Shown here piece by piece: positions 44,002 through 53,188 of a stretch of DNA of 64,000 nucleotides; position 1 is the first letter of the stretch, and every line of letters begins with the position of its first letter. The position numbers were made by a program, and so were the translations under genes. The notes under the pieces were generated by a model. It did no database searches. It had not been told where the DNA came from and saw nothing but the letters and a program-made list of their open reading frames with translations. The stretch comes from Rathayibacter iranicus NCPPB 2253 = VKM Ac-1602 (GTDB lineage Bacteria > Actinomycetota > Actinomycetes > Actinomycetales > Microbacteriaceae), in NCBI RefSeq assembly GCF_003149025.1, contig NZ_QGDV01000001.1, forward strand, positions 463,457-527,456, in the 5' to 3' direction.

Positions 44002-44976
44002 ATGACTGACAGCAAGCACGTCCGCGCCCGCGAGGCCTCCTCTGGCCGCGATCTGACGTATCCACCGCTGCCCGAGGCGCTCGTCGTGCCGGTCTACGAC
44101 AACCACACGCACCTCGAGATGGTCCCCGCCCGCACTGCTCCGAATCCGCACCGCGGCTCCGAGGAACCGGCTGGCGGCGCCCCAGACGTCCTCGACTACC
44201 GTGAGCAGCTCGACCGGGCCTCCACCGTCGGCGTCCGCGGTGTCGTCCAGGTCGGCACCGACGTCGAGACCAGCCGCTGGTCGGCCGAGATGGCCGCGTC
44301 CGAGCCGCGGATGCTCGCCGCCGTCGCCATTCACCCGAACGAGGCCCCCGAGCTGGACCAGCGCGGCGAGCTCGACGCCGCGCTCGCGGTCATTGCGGAA
44401 CTCGCCGAGCAGCCCCGCGTGCGCGCGATCGGCGAGACCGGCCTCGATTTCTTCCGCACGGGCGAGAGCGGGCGCGCCGCCCAGTTCCGCTCGTTCGAAG
44501 AGCACATCCGCATTGCCAAGGAGCACGACCTCGCCCTGCAGATCCACGACCGCGACGCGCACCGCGAGGTCATCGATACGCTTCGCCGCGTCGGCGCCCC
44601 CGAGCGCACCGTCTTCCACTGCTTCTCCGGCGACGCGGAAATCGCGCGAATGTGTACCGACGAGGGCTGGTACCTCTCCTTCGCCGGAACCGTCACCTTC
44701 ACGAACGCGCAGCCGCTGCGAGAGGCGCTGATCGCCACTCCGCGCCACCTCATTCTGGTCGAGACCGACGCGCCCTACCTCACACCGACGCCGTTCCGTG
44801 GCCGGCCGAACGCGCCATATCTCATCCCGCACACCCTCCGGTCGATGGCGGCCACCCTGGAGACCGACGTCGGGCACCTCGCGGCCACGATTGCCTCCAA
44901 CACCGAGGCCGTTTACGGCGAGTGGGGCGGCGAGGTCGGCTCCGAGCTGACGGAGCCGGTCGGGCCTCTGGCATGA
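44002..44976 (+). CDS. TatD-family metal-dependent hydrolase
   Basis: 324 residues from ATG 44002. Amidohydrolase-like TIM barrel with DNHTHLE (HxH metal site), AIGETGLDFFR (Glu ligand), LQIHDRDAH, HCFSGD and ETDAPYLTP (Asp ligand). TatD proteins act as DNA 3'-5' exonucleases in repair or as metal-dependent phosphoesterases. The stop overlaps the start of rsmA (ATGA). The N-terminal 35 residues (before the HxH) are charged, a common actinobacterial feature. Confidence 0.93.
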   Translation: MTDSKHVRAREASSGRDLTYPPLPEALVVPVYDNHTHLEMVPARTAPNPHRGSEEPAGGAPDVLDYREQLDRASTVGVRGVVQVGTDVETSRWSAEMAASEPRMLAAVAIHPNEAPELDQRGELDAALAVIAELAEQPRVRAIGETGLDFFRTGESGRAAQFRSFEEHIRIAKEHDLALQIHDRDAHREVIDTLRRVGAPERTVFHCFSGDAEIARMCTDEGWYLSFAGTVTFTNAQPLREALIATPRHLILVETDAPYLTPTPFRGRPNAPYLIPHTLRSMAATLETDVGHLAATIASNTEAVYGEWGGEVGSELTEPVGPLA

Positions 44977-46055
44977 CCGGCCGTCACGCCGCCGAGCCTC
45001 GCGTCGGAAGCCTTCCGCGTTTACTCGGCCCCGCCGAGCTTCGCGACCTCGCCGCGCTCCTCGACATCACTCCGACCAAGAAGCTTGGTCAGAACTTCGT
45101 CCACGACGCCAACACCGTCCGTCGCATCGTCAAGCTCGCGCGGGTGCAGCCGGGTGAGACCGTCGTGGAGATCGGTCCCGGGCTTGGCTCGCTCACGCTG
45201 GGGCTGCTCGAGGCGGGTGCGCAGATCGTGGCCGTCGAGATCGACCGGCGCCTGGCCGAGCAGCTGCCACGCACTGTCGAGCTGATGGCGCCCGGCTCTG
45301 ACCTCGCCGTCATCCACGCCGACGCGATGAAGGTCCTCGAGGTGCCGGGCGAGCCCGTGCGGCTCGTCGCCAACCTCCCGTACAACATCTCAGTGCCGGT
45401 GCTGCTGCACTTCCTCGAGCACTTCGCGAGCATCCGCTCCGGAGTGGTGATGGTGCAGTCCGAGGTGGGACTCCGGCTCGCGGCGACTCCGGGCTCGAAG
45501 GTCTACGGCGGGCCGAGCGTAAAGGCCGCGTGGTTCGGCTCCTGGTCCACCGGCGGGACGGTCTCGCGGCAGATCTTTTGGCCGGTTCCGAACGTCGAGA
45601 GTGTGCTGGTCGGGTTCGAGCGGGGGGAGGAGCCGGGCGATGAATCGCTGCGCCGCGCGGTCTTCGCGGTGGTCGACGCCGCGTTCGCCCAGCGGAGGAA
45701 GATGCTCCGCCAGTCTCTCGCCGCGCTCTTCGGCGATAGCGCCGCCGCAATCGCGGCGCTCGAGTCGGCTGGCGTCCCGCAGACCGCCCGCGGCGAGGAA
45801 CTCGATGTCGCCGCTTTTGTGCGCCTCGGACGCGCGCTCGATCCTGCGCGCGTTCCCGTACGGGGCGGGGCGGTACCTGGCCGAGCTGGGACGGTGTCTG
45901 AGGAGTTCATGTCGGACACTGGTGACTCTGCGGCAGGGCCCGGCGGGCCTCGGGCGGAAACCGATGGGCCTTCCTCGGGCACCGACCAAGACGGTGCGGA
46001 ACGCGACCCAGAGGCCTTCTCGGACGCGGACGAGGGCGCCTCCGCCACCCTGTAG
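44973..46055 (+). CDS. rsmA: 16S rRNA dimethyladenosine transferase with acidic tail
   Basis: 360 residues from ATG 44973 (overlap ATGA with tatD). KsgA/RsmA motifs: KKLGQNFVHD, VVEIGPGLGSLT and catalytic NLPYNIS. It dimethylates two adjacent adenosines of helix 45 in 16S rRNA during ribosome maturation. Usual length is about 280-300; here the last 60 residues (from about 295) are an acidic, Gly/Ser/Asp-rich disordered tail (DGPSSGTDQDGAERDPEAFS) that overlaps no other gene. ispE starts 10 bases after its end, a common actinobacterial arrangement. Confidence 0.94.
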   Translation: MTGRHAAEPRVGSLPRLLGPAELRDLAALLDITPTKKLGQNFVHDANTVRRIVKLARVQPGETVVEIGPGLGSLTLGLLEAGAQIVAVEIDRRLAEQLPRTVELMAPGSDLAVIHADAMKVLEVPGEPVRLVANLPYNISVPVLLHFLEHFASIRSGVVMVQSEVGLRLAATPGSKVYGGPSVKAAWFGSWSTGGTVSRQIFWPVPNVESVLVGFERGEEPGDESLRRAVFAVVDAAFAQRRKMLRQSLAALFGDSAAAIAALESAGVPQTARGEELDVAAFVRLGRALDPARVPVRGGAVPGRAGTVSEEFMSDTGDSAAGPGGPRAETDGPSSGTDQDGAERDPEAFSDADEGASATL

Positions 46056-46064
46056 CGTGGATGC

Positions 46065-47000
46065 ATGGCCCCTCCCGAGACGTCGACTCGGGTCCACGCG
46101 CGAGCGCCCGGCAAGATCAACGTGTTCCTCAAAGTCGGCGCAGTCCGCGAGGATGGCTACCACGAACTCGCCACGGCCTTCCAGTCCCTCTCGCTCTACG
46201 AGGACGTTTTCGCCACCGAGGCGTCCGATTTCTCCGTCACCTTCTCGGGCACGATCGACACGAGCGGCCTCGCTCTGGACGGCTCGAACCTCGCGATCAA
46301 GGCGGCCCGCGCGCTGGCCCGAGCGACCGGCTACCGCGGCGGGGTGCATCTCCAGATTGAGAAGAATGTCCCGATTGCGGGCGGCATGGGCGGCGGATCG
46401 GCCGATGCCGCGGCGACGCTCCTCGCGTGCGACGCCCTCTGGGGCACGGCCTGCACTCGGGAGCAGCTGCTCAGTATCGCCGCGAGCCTCGGTGCCGACG
46501 TGCCCTTTTCGTTCACCGGAGGCACTGCGATCGGAGTCGGCCGGGGCGATGAGCTGAGCCCGGCGCTGGCGAAGGGTCGGTTCGAGTGGGTCCTCGTGTT
46601 CTCGGACCAGGGTCTCTCGACGCCCGAGGTGTACAGCGAACTCGACCGGCACCGCGAGCGGCACCTGCACGACTTCCGCCCCATCGCGGCGACGCCGACG
46701 ATTGACCCGAACGTGCTCCAGGCACTGCGCGCGGGCGATCCGGCGATGCTCGCCGACGCAATGTACAACGATCTGCAGGCGCCGGCTCTGCACCTGCAGC
46801 CCGGGCTCGCGCGGATCCTCGAGGTCGGCGAGGGGCGGGGAGCCCTGGGTGGCCTCGTTTCCGGCTCCGGCCCGACCGTGGCGTTTCTCGCTCCGGATGC
46901 CGATGCCGCGCTCGACCTGCAGCTCGAGCTGAGTGCGGCACGGCTCCGCGCGATCCGGGTGTCTGGCCCGGTGCACGGCGCCCGGCTGCTCTCGACATAG
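46065..47000 (+). CDS. ispE: 4-diphosphocytidyl-2-C-methyl-D-erythritol kinase
   Basis: 311 residues. GHMP-kinase signatures: [13 protein letters not shown] near the start, [18 protein letters not shown] (ATP-binding glycine loop) and [10 protein letters not shown] near the end. It phosphorylates CDP-ME in the MEP pathway to isoprenoid precursors. It follows rsmA by ten bases, as is usual in Actinobacteria, so expression is likely shared with tatD-rsmA. The predicted start ATG 46065 gives the family N-terminus. Confidence 0.95.
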   Translation: MAPPETSTRVHARAPGKINVFLKVGAVREDGYHELATAFQSLSLYEDVFATEASDFSVTFSGTIDTSGLALDGSNLAIKAARALARATGYRGGVHLQIEKNVPIAGGMGGGSADAAATLLACDALWGTACTREQLLSIAASLGADVPFSFTGGTAIGVGRGDELSPALAKGRFEWVLVFSDQGLSTPEVYSELDRHRERHLHDFRPIAATPTIDPNVLQALRAGDPAMLADAMYNDLQAPALHLQPGLARILEVGEGRGALGGLVSGSGPTVAFLAPDADAALDLQLELSAARLRAIRVSGPVHGARLLST

Positions 47001-47112
47001 CGGCTCGCGTCGTTGTCGAACGGCTCGCTCCTGTGCGACGTGCACCTGCGTTCATGGGGGGGCGAGCGCCACTCCGTAGGAAGACTCGACCTCGTGGCTT
47101 AGAGTTCCGCTC

Positions 47113-48666
47113 ATGCCCCCGAGAAGAGACGTCCTCCTCGCGATCCTGTCGGGAATCGTGGCCGCCGCCGTCGCCCTGGCCTTCGCCGAGGTCGTTGCGG
47201 TCTTCACCGGCGCCGCCGGCAGTCCGTTGATCGCCGTCGGCAGCTTCGTGATCGACATCGCGCCACCGGGGGTGAAGGATGCGGTCATCGCTCTGTTCGG
47301 CACCGGCGACAAGGTCGTGCTCCTCCTCTCGATCGCCGTCGCGATCGCCGTCCTCGCAGTCGGCGCGGGGCTGCTTGAGTACCGCCGGCCGCCCTTCGGA
47401 GTCGTGCTGCTCGCCGTCGTCGCCGGTCTCGGCGCGCTTGCCTCGGTCAGCCGCGAGGGCGCTTCCTGGGTCGACGCAGCGCCCAGCGTCGTCGGCATGG
47501 TCGCCGGGGCCGGTGTGCTGCGCTCCGCCTCCGTCCGCCTCCGCGGTTGGCAGCAGGACGACGAGGTTGCCGCCACTGGTCGCCGCTCGTTCCTGCGCTT
47601 TGTCGGTGTCGCCGGAGTCGCCGCCGTTGTCATCGGGACCGGCGCACGCATTCTCACCTCTGCCTCCGCCGCAGTGACCGCCGTGCGCCAGGCCGTGGCA
47701 CTTCCGGTGCCCGCAAGCAGTGCGTCCGCCCTTCCGGCCGGCGCCGTGCTCGATCACATCGAGGGCATCAGCTCCTTCGTCACCCCCAATGCGCGGTTTT
47801 ATCGGATCGACACCGCGCTCTCCGTGCCCTCCGTGGAGCCGGCCGACTGGTCGCTGCGTATCACCGGCATGGTCGAGGAGGAGATCGAGATCACCTGGAA
47901 CGAGCTACTGGCCCTTCCGCTGGAGGAGCACCTCGTTACCCTCTCCTGCGTGTCGAACGAGGTCGGTGGCGACCTGATCGGCACCGCGCTATGGCTCGGC
48001 TACCCCCTCCGCGAGCTACTGGCGCGGGCGCGGCCGACGGCTGGAGCCGACATGGTTCTGTCCCGCAGCGTCGATGGCTTCACGGCCTCCACTCCTCTCG
48101 ATGTGCTGCAAGACACGAACCGCGCCAGTCTCCTGGCCGTCGGGATGAACGGCGAGCCGCTCCCCGTCGAGCACGGTTTCCCCGTGCGGATGGTCGTCCC
48201 GGGCCTCTACGGCTACGTGTCGGCGACGAAGTGGGTCGTCGAGTTGAAGGTCACCACGTTCGCAGCGGATCTCGCCTACTGGTCGACCCGGGGTTGGACC
48301 GAGCGCGGTCCCATCAAGATCGAGTCCCGAATCGACGTGCCCCGGCAGGGCCAGCCGATCGAGGCCGGCACGATCGCGATCGCCGGAGTCGCATGGGCGC
48401 CGCACACGGGCATCGCCAAGGTCGAGGTGCAGATCGACGACGGGGTCTGGCAGGAGGCGCGACTCGCCGAGGCGGTCACGGCCGACACCTGGATCCAGTG
48501 GGTGCAGGAGTGGGACGCTACTCCGGGCACTCATGTCGTCACCGTCAGGGCGACGGGTACCGACGGGACGGTGCAGACCACCGTCGAGCGCCCGCCCGCC
48601 CCGAACGGCGCAACGGGCCTTCACCAGCGCTCGGTCTCGGTCGCCGTACCGGCCCCCACGCGCTAG
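47113..48666 (+). CDS. Membrane-anchored sulfite-oxidase-like molybdoenzyme
   Basis: 517 residues. N-terminal half (1-190) has about five to six membrane segments, then RRSFLRFVG (Tat-like twin Arg) and another hydrophobic stretch. The periplasmic domain has a SUOX-like Moco-binding fold: TLSCVSNEVGGDLIGTALW, where the Cys (about 280) is the molybdenum ligand, VVPGLYGYVSATKWV and the C-terminal Mo-co dimerisation domain (IAIAGVAWAPHTGIAKVEV, exactly 19). Related to MsrP/YedY and actinobacterial 'molybdopterin-dependent oxidoreductases'. The substrate is not known. It stands between ispE and the ABC-F gene with a hairpin after it. Confidence 0.87.
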   Translation: MPPRRDVLLAILSGIVAAAVALAFAEVVAVFTGAAGSPLIAVGSFVIDIAPPGVKDAVIALFGTGDKVVLLLSIAVAIAVLAVGAGLLEYRRPPFGVVLLAVVAGLGALASVSREGASWVDAAPSVVGMVAGAGVLRSASVRLRGWQQDDEVAATGRRSFLRFVGVAGVAAVVIGTGARILTSASAAVTAVRQAVALPVPASSASALPAGAVLDHIEGISSFVTPNARFYRIDTALSVPSVEPADWSLRITGMVEEEIEITWNELLALPLEEHLVTLSCVSNEVGGDLIGTALWLGYPLRELLARARPTAGADMVLSRSVDGFTASTPLDVLQDTNRASLLAVGMNGEPLPVEHGFPVRMVVPGLYGYVSATKWVVELKVTTFAADLAYWSTRGWTERGPIKIESRIDVPRQGQPIEAGTIAIAGVAWAPHTGIAKVEVQIDDGVWQEARLAEAVTADTWIQWVQEWDATPGTHVVTVRATGTDGTVQTTVERPPAPNGATGLHQRSVSVAVPAPTR

Positions 48667-48682
48667 CGGCCGCCGCGAAAGT

Positions 48683-48724
48683 CCAAAAGTTGTCGCACTC
48701 GACGCCGAGTGCGACAACTTTTGG
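48683..48724. terminator. Perfect 19-bp hairpin, probable bidirectional terminator
   Basis: CCAAAAGTTGTCGCACTCG (48683-48701), loop ACGC, and its exact complement 48706-48724. On the + strand the sequence after it (CTTCTCG) is only slightly T-rich, but the stem itself begins and ends with a run of A/T that gives a T tract (ACTTTTGG) at its base. It sits right after the molybdoenzyme stop and before the ABC-F promoter. Confidence 0.7.
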
Positions 48725-48827
48725 CTTCTCGCGGGCGTGCGGCACGCGCAGAGGGGCACACCGCGGGCACGCGGGAGAACGGCACAGCGGCGGGTCGCAC
48801 GGGCGCCAGCGCCTACGCTAGACCCCT

Positions 48828-50606
48828 ATGGCACATCTGCTCGGCGCCGAGGCGCTGCGACTCGAATACCCCACGCGCGTGATCTTCGACGACATCTCCC
48901 TGGGGATCGAGGAGGGCGACCGCATCGGGATCGTCGGCCGCAACGGCGACGGTAAGTCGACGCTCCTTCGCCTGCTCGCGCAGCGCATCGAACCTGACTC
49001 CGGCCGGGTCACCCACCGCCGGGGTATCACGCTCGGGATGCTCGACCAGGCCGACACCGTCGATGAGGATCTGACCGTCGCCCAGGCCGTCGTCGGCGGC
49101 CTGCAGGAGCACGAGTGGGCGGGCGACGCGCGCACCCGCGACGTGATCGCCGGACTCCTCCGCGACGTCCCCTGGGACGGGGTCATCGGCTCCCTCTCGG
49201 GTGGCCAGCGCCGTCGCGTCGCCCTCGCCAAGCTGCTGGTCGGCGACTGGGACGTTGTCTTCCTCGATGAGCCCACCAACCACCTTGACGTCGAGGGGAT
49301 CGCTTGGCTCGCCGAGCACCTCAAGCGCCGCTGGGCCGCGTCCTCGGGTGGGCTCGCCGTCGTCACCCACGACCGGTGGTTCCTCGACGAGATCTGCACC
49401 GCCACCTGGGAGGTGCACGACCGCCTGGTCGAGCCCTTCGAGGGTGGCTACGCGGCCTACATCCTCCAGCGCGTTGAGCGCGACCGGATGGCCTCCACCA
49501 TGGAGGCCAAGCGGCAGAACCTCATGAAGAAGGAACTGGCCTGGCTCCGCCGCGGTGCCCCCGCGCGCACCGCCAAGCCCAAGTTCCGCATCGACGCCGC
49601 GAACCAGCTGATCGAGGACGAGCCTCCTGTGCGCGACTCGGTCTCGCTCTCGCAGCTTGCCGTTTCGCGCCTGGGCAAAGACGTCGTCGATCTGCTCGAC
49701 GTCACCGTCCGCTACGGCGAGCGGACGGTCCTCAACAGGATCGAGTGGCGGATTGCGCCCGGCGAGCGCACCGGCATCCTCGGCGTGAACGGGGCCGGGA
49801 AGTCCACCCTCCTGGGTCTCGTCGCGGGCAGCGTGCAGCCGACCAGCGGACGCGTGAAGCGCGGCACCACCGTGCGCGTCGCGATCCTCGACCAGCAGTT
49901 GCGCGAGCTGACGGAGGTGCAGCACCAGCCGGTCCGCGAGATCATCGCCGAGCAGCGCACCAGCTACTCGATCGGCGGCAAGGAGATGACGCCGGGCCAG
50001 CTACTCGAGCGGCTCGGGTTCTCTAGCGCCCAGTTGTCCACCCCAGTGAAGGACCTCTCGGGCGGGCAGCGCCGGCGGCTCCAGCTGCTGCTGATCCTGC
50101 TGAGTGAGCCGAACGTGCTGATCCTCGACGAGCCGACCAACGACCTCGATACCGACATGCTCGCCGCAATCGAGGATCTGCTCGACTCGTGGCCGGGCAC
50201 TCTGCTCGTCGTCTCCCACGACCGCTATCTCCTGGAGCGAGTCACCGACCAGCAGTACGCCGTGATGGACGGCGCCTTCCGGCATTTGCCCGGCGGAGTA
50301 GAGCAGTACCTCGATCTGCGCCGCGCGCTCCAGAAGGGGGCGCCGGCCGCAGCCTCTTCCGTGCCTGCGTCGAGTGGGCTTGCCGGGGCTGAGCGCCGCT
50401 TTGCCGAGAAGGAAGTCTCGGCGATCGACCGACGCCTGGCCAAACTCACGCAGCTCATCGCCGCCGTGCACGAGAAGATGGCGACGCACGACCAGGACGA
50501 CTACGACGGCATCCTTGCCCTCAACGAGACGCTCCGTTCTCACGAGGACGAGTCCGCCGAACTCGAACTCCGCTGGCTCGAACTCTCGGAACAGCTCGAA
50601 CGCTGA
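48828..50606 (+). CDS. ABC-F ATPase (Ettan/Uup-type)
   Basis: 592 residues with two ATP-binding domains: Walker A GRNGDGKSTLLRLL and GVNGAGKSTLLGLV, signatures LSGGQRRRVALAKLL and LSGGQRRRLQLLL, and Walker B/E sites VVFLDEPTNHLD and VLILDEPTNDLD. No membrane segment. The interdomain linker (about 240-290) and C-terminal coiled coil with basic residues (from 520) fit cytosolic ABC-F proteins that act on the ribosome or DNA (Uup-like). Function of this one not determined. It is followed by a convergent MarR gene. Confidence 0.9.
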   Translation: MAHLLGAEALRLEYPTRVIFDDISLGIEEGDRIGIVGRNGDGKSTLLRLLAQRIEPDSGRVTHRRGITLGMLDQADTVDEDLTVAQAVVGGLQEHEWAGDARTRDVIAGLLRDVPWDGVIGSLSGGQRRRVALAKLLVGDWDVVFLDEPTNHLDVEGIAWLAEHLKRRWAASSGGLAVVTHDRWFLDEICTATWEVHDRLVEPFEGGYAAYILQRVERDRMASTMEAKRQNLMKKELAWLRRGAPARTAKPKFRIDAANQLIEDEPPVRDSVSLSQLAVSRLGKDVVDLLDVTVRYGERTVLNRIEWRIAPGERTGILGVNGAGKSTLLGLVAGSVQPTSGRVKRGTTVRVAILDQQLRELTEVQHQPVREIIAEQRTSYSIGGKEMTPGQLLERLGFSSAQLSTPVKDLSGGQRRRLQLLLILLSEPNVLILDEPTNDLDTDMLAAIEDLLDSWPGTLLVVSHDRYLLERVTDQQYAVMDGAFRHLPGGVEQYLDLRRALQKGAPAAASSVPASSGLAGAERRFAEKEVSAIDRRLAKLTQLIAAVHEKMATHDQDDYDGILALNETLRSHEDESAELELRWLELSEQLER

Positions 50607-50687
50607 CGCACCGTGCCCTGAGAGGGGTGTTTGAGCGCCATCGCGGCTGAACTGCGCCTCGCAGCTGACGTTGCGTCGCAGTCTCGC

Positions 50688-51179
50688 TCAGCCGAAGTCG
50701 AGCGACAGTTTGCGCAAGAGCTGCGCCAGTCGCTCCTGCTGCGCGTGAGTGAGCGCGTTGAGCAGCTCCTGCTCTGCATCGACGAGGCGGGTGATCGCGG
50801 CGTCGACGCGGGCAACGCCAGACGGTGTCATCTGCACCAGCACGCCGCGGCCATCGTTGGGATCGTCGAGGCGCTCGACCAGCTGGCGCTCGACCAGGCG
50901 GTCGATTCGGTTGGTCATGGTGCCGCTCGTGACCATCGTGGCTTGGAGGAGTTGTTTGGGGCTCATCCGGTAGGGCGCGCCGGCGCGGCGGAGGGCCGAG
51001 AGCACGTCGAATTCCCACGTCTCGAGTTCCGAGCGCCCGAAGGCACTGCCGCGTGCGCGCTCGAGCTGCTTGGCCAGTCGACGCATCCGCGAGAACACCT
51101 GCAGGGGAGTGAAGTCGAGATCGGGGCGCTCGCGCACCCAGGCATCGACGATTCCGTCGACCTCGTCATTCGCGCTCAC
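50688..51179 (-). CDS. MarR-family transcriptional regulator
   Basis: 163 residues from GTG 51179 (VSANDEVDGIVDAW). The winged-helix core is clear: ELETWEFDVLSALRRAG, SPKQLLQATMVTSGTMTNRID (recognition helix, split here) and the wing DDPNDGRGVLVQMTPSG. MarR proteins repress their own and nearby genes and respond to small ligands. It is convergent with the ABC-F gene and divergent from the tRNA region, so a target is not obvious. An earlier ATG would put repetitive Pro-rich sequence ahead and is rejected. Confidence 0.88.
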   Translation of the reverse strand: MSANDEVDGIVDAWVRERPDLDFTPLQVFSRMRRLAKQLERARGSAFGRSELETWEFDVLSALRRAGAPYRMSPKQLLQATMVTSGTMTNRIDRLVERQLVERLDDPNDGRGVLVQMTPSGVARVDAAITRLVDAEQELLNALTHAQQERLAQLLRKLSLDFG

Positions 51180-51207
51180 CCGTCCATTGTGGTGGCTGGG
51201 CGGCTCG

Positions 51208-51285
51208 CGAGATGCCGCAAGCCGGACGAGATCGGCCGCCACGGCGCGGCATCTCGACCGATCGTTGGCATGTCGCGACATTTCG
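51208..51285. repeat. Intergenic palindromic repeat upstream of tRNA-Gln
   Basis: CGAGATGCCGC (51208-51218) is complementary to GCGGCATCTCG (51246-51256), followed by a TGTCGCGACA palindrome at 51271-51280. It shares GACGAGATCGG and the TCGCGA/CATTTCGCG motif with the pair at 28047-28131, so the two are probably members of one dispersed repeat family. Confidence 0.65.
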
Positions 51286-51380
51286 CGGAGGGGGGCAGGG
51301 GGGGCGGGGAGGGGCGGGGAGGCGAGGGGGAAGGGGAGGGGGCGCGGGGATGGCAGGATAGACGGCGCGCGAGAGCGCGG

Positions 51381-51452
51381 TCCGCCATGGTGTAACGGCA
51401 GCACGGCAGCCTTTGGAGCTGTCCGGTCCAGGTTCGAATCCTGGTGGCGGAG
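51381..51452 (+). tRNA. tRNA-Gln (anticodon TTG)
   Basis: 72-base cloverleaf. Acceptor stem TCCGCCA (51381-51387) pairs perfectly with TGGCGGA (51445-51451); discriminator G at 51452. Anticodon loop CTTTGGA with anticodon TTG closed by GCAGC/GCTGT; T-arm CCAGG-TTCGAAT-CCTGG. CCA is not encoded. In actinobacteria a tRNA-Gln gene is usually just upstream of glmU, as it would be here without the intervening islet. Confidence 0.96.
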
Positions 51453-51525
51453 CGGCGTGTGCACGACTGTCGCGCGTGTTGGCGTATTCGTTGGGATTTT
51501 CACAACGGACGCGTATCATGCACAC

Positions 51526-52614
51526 ATGACTGCACACATCGGACAGCGAGTTGCTGGCCTGCTGCCGAGCGGTAGTACTCAGCGAAGCATCGCAGCGGAC
51601 GTCGGAATGACTCCCGACGCCTTTTCGCGCGCGCTCCGAGGCGAGCGCGGCTTTGCCGCAATCGAACTCGCGAAGATCGCAGATCTCCTTGACGCTGACC
51701 TGCACTTCATCATCACCGGGTCGCCCGACCCGAATCGGGTAGTCGCGGCCGCGCGCCACTCGTTCGATCAGGAGACGCGGCGTCATCACGTACCGGGCAA
51801 GGATATCGATCTCCCGCATCTCGATGCGGTCCTTCTCGCCTACGAACAGGTTCAGGGCGGGCTCGCTGCGTCCGACGTCCCCGAGACGCTTGAGTCGGCG
51901 CGAGTCGCACTCGGAGACGACTTCATCCGTCCATTTGCCGACCGTTTAGATTCTCTGGGCATCGACGTCGTGCGCCTGAGTGAAATCACCTCCGCATACT
52001 CTTTTCGCTTCGGCGATCGAGCAATCATCGCGCTCGAGGCGACTGGGAACTGGTTTCGGGAGAACTGGTCGCTGGCTCACGAGCTCGGACATCTTGTTCA
52101 CCAGGAGGAGTCTTTCCGGCAAGGTCGTTCGGCAGAGGTGGTTTCCAGCGAGCCGGAGGCTAATGCATTCGCCGCCGAAATTCTTCTTCCCGCAACATGG
52201 ATTCAGAACATCGATTGGACAGTGGTGACGGAGGCAGACATAGCGGAGCATGTCTGGAACCGAGGCGTTTCCGTCGAAGCTCTAAAGAACCGAATCGTTG
52301 CTTTGCGCCTCCCGATGAATGACTATCTGGAGACGTGGTCGACCCAGCCCACGCAACGGCTCTTGCGGCGCCACTGGAAGACCTCCGAGCCTGGAGACCC
52401 CATCACGGTACGAATGGATGCAGCTTCGACGCGAAGATTCCCGCTTGCTCTTCAACATGCTCACATCGCGCAGATCGCGCAGGGGACTGTTCGAAAGGAC
52501 ACGCTCGCTTGGATGCTCGGGGTGGACCCGGTCGATCTGGAGGTCGACGAGCCGACCGGTGGGGGTGCACTCTCTTCCGACGCTCTCGCTGACCTCCTCG
52601 GTCTCAGCACCTGA
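51526..52614 (+). CDS. HTH plus ImmA/IrrE zinc-peptidase protein
   Basis: 362 residues from ATG 51526. Residues about 5-65 are an XRE-type helix-turn-helix (QRSIAADVGMTPDAFSRALRG). The central part has the IrrE/ImmA (COG2856) zinc-peptidase motif HELGHLVHQEE with a later EANAFAAEILLP (Glu ligand). Proteins of this type cleave or derepress regulators, as in ICEBs1 ImmA/ImmR, or act as antitoxins. It is followed after 14 bases by a PIN-domain gene. Its lower G+C and uncommon codons compared with glmU suggest acquisition. Role as antitoxin-like regulator is inference. Confidence 0.85.
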   Translation: MTAHIGQRVAGLLPSGSTQRSIAADVGMTPDAFSRALRGERGFAAIELAKIADLLDADLHFIITGSPDPNRVVAAARHSFDQETRRHHVPGKDIDLPHLDAVLLAYEQVQGGLAASDVPETLESARVALGDDFIRPFADRLDSLGIDVVRLSEITSAYSFRFGDRAIIALEATGNWFRENWSLAHELGHLVHQEESFRQGRSAEVVSSEPEANAFAAEILLPATWIQNIDWTVVTEADIAEHVWNRGVSVEALKNRIVALRLPMNDYLETWSTQPTQRLLRRHWKTSEPGDPITVRMDAASTRRFPLALQHAHIAQIAQGTVRKDTLAWMLGVDPVDLEVDEPTGGGALSSDALADLLGLST

Positions 52615-52627
52615 GGGGCGCCTGCGC

Positions 52628-53188
52628 GTGACAGTTTGGCTTTTCCCTGACAACACGGTTCTGATCAACTTCGCCTACCTTCACCGAATGGACCTCCTTC
52701 GTCGACTGCTCGGCCATCCCACCTGGTGTGCAACCGTCGCTCACGAATGCCGGATGTCCTCATCTGAGCCGGATCTCGAGGATTTGAAGGATGCGCCAGA
52801 TCTCTTTGGCGAACCGCTATTCCCCGAGAATCCCGGGGAGCATATTTTGACGACTGTCTACCGAAAGCAACTGTCGCGACCCGGCGACGCTCCTACGAAG
52901 AATCTCGGCGAGGCGGAGACTCTTGCCATCATCCACAGTCGGAATATCAAGGCCGTGTTTTTCACAGACGACGCCGGCCCGGCCGCTCTCCTCGCGGGGG
53001 AGCCGAGCGGCATGCAGGTTCAAACCGCGACTACTTGGGGGCTGCTGCGGACCGCATGTCGCGTGCATTTTGTAGACGGCGACACGCTGTGGTCCTACGT
53101 CTCAGTACTTCGCTCCAAAAACAGGCATCTTCCACCGGGGCGAGCCGGATTTGACCGTGACGAATTCACTGCCTGGCTGGAGAGTTGA
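52628..53188 (+). CDS. PIN-domain-like protein, probable toxin partner
   Basis: 186 residues from GTG 52628. Starts VTVWLFPDNTVLINFAYLHR, with acidic Asp of the first PIN strand, the second acid in THE (VAHECRM) region and DDAGPAALLAGE (FFTDDAG) for the late acid pair, all typical of metal-dependent PIN ribonucleases. VapC-like toxins are shorter (130-140 residues); the extra C-terminal part (residues 130-186) is unassigned. Directly downstream of the HTH/ImmA gene, forming a two-gene cassette like COG2856-associated toxin-antitoxin pairs predicted in the literature. Toxicity is not shown. Confidence 0.7.
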   Translation: MTVWLFPDNTVLINFAYLHRMDLLRRLLGHPTWCATVAHECRMSSSEPDLEDLKDAPDLFGEPLFPENPGEHILTTVYRKQLSRPGDAPTKNLGEAETLAIIHSRNIKAVFFTDDAGPAALLAGEPSGMQVQTATTWGLLRTACRVHFVDGDTLWSYVSVLRSKNRHLPPGRAGFDRDEFTAWLES

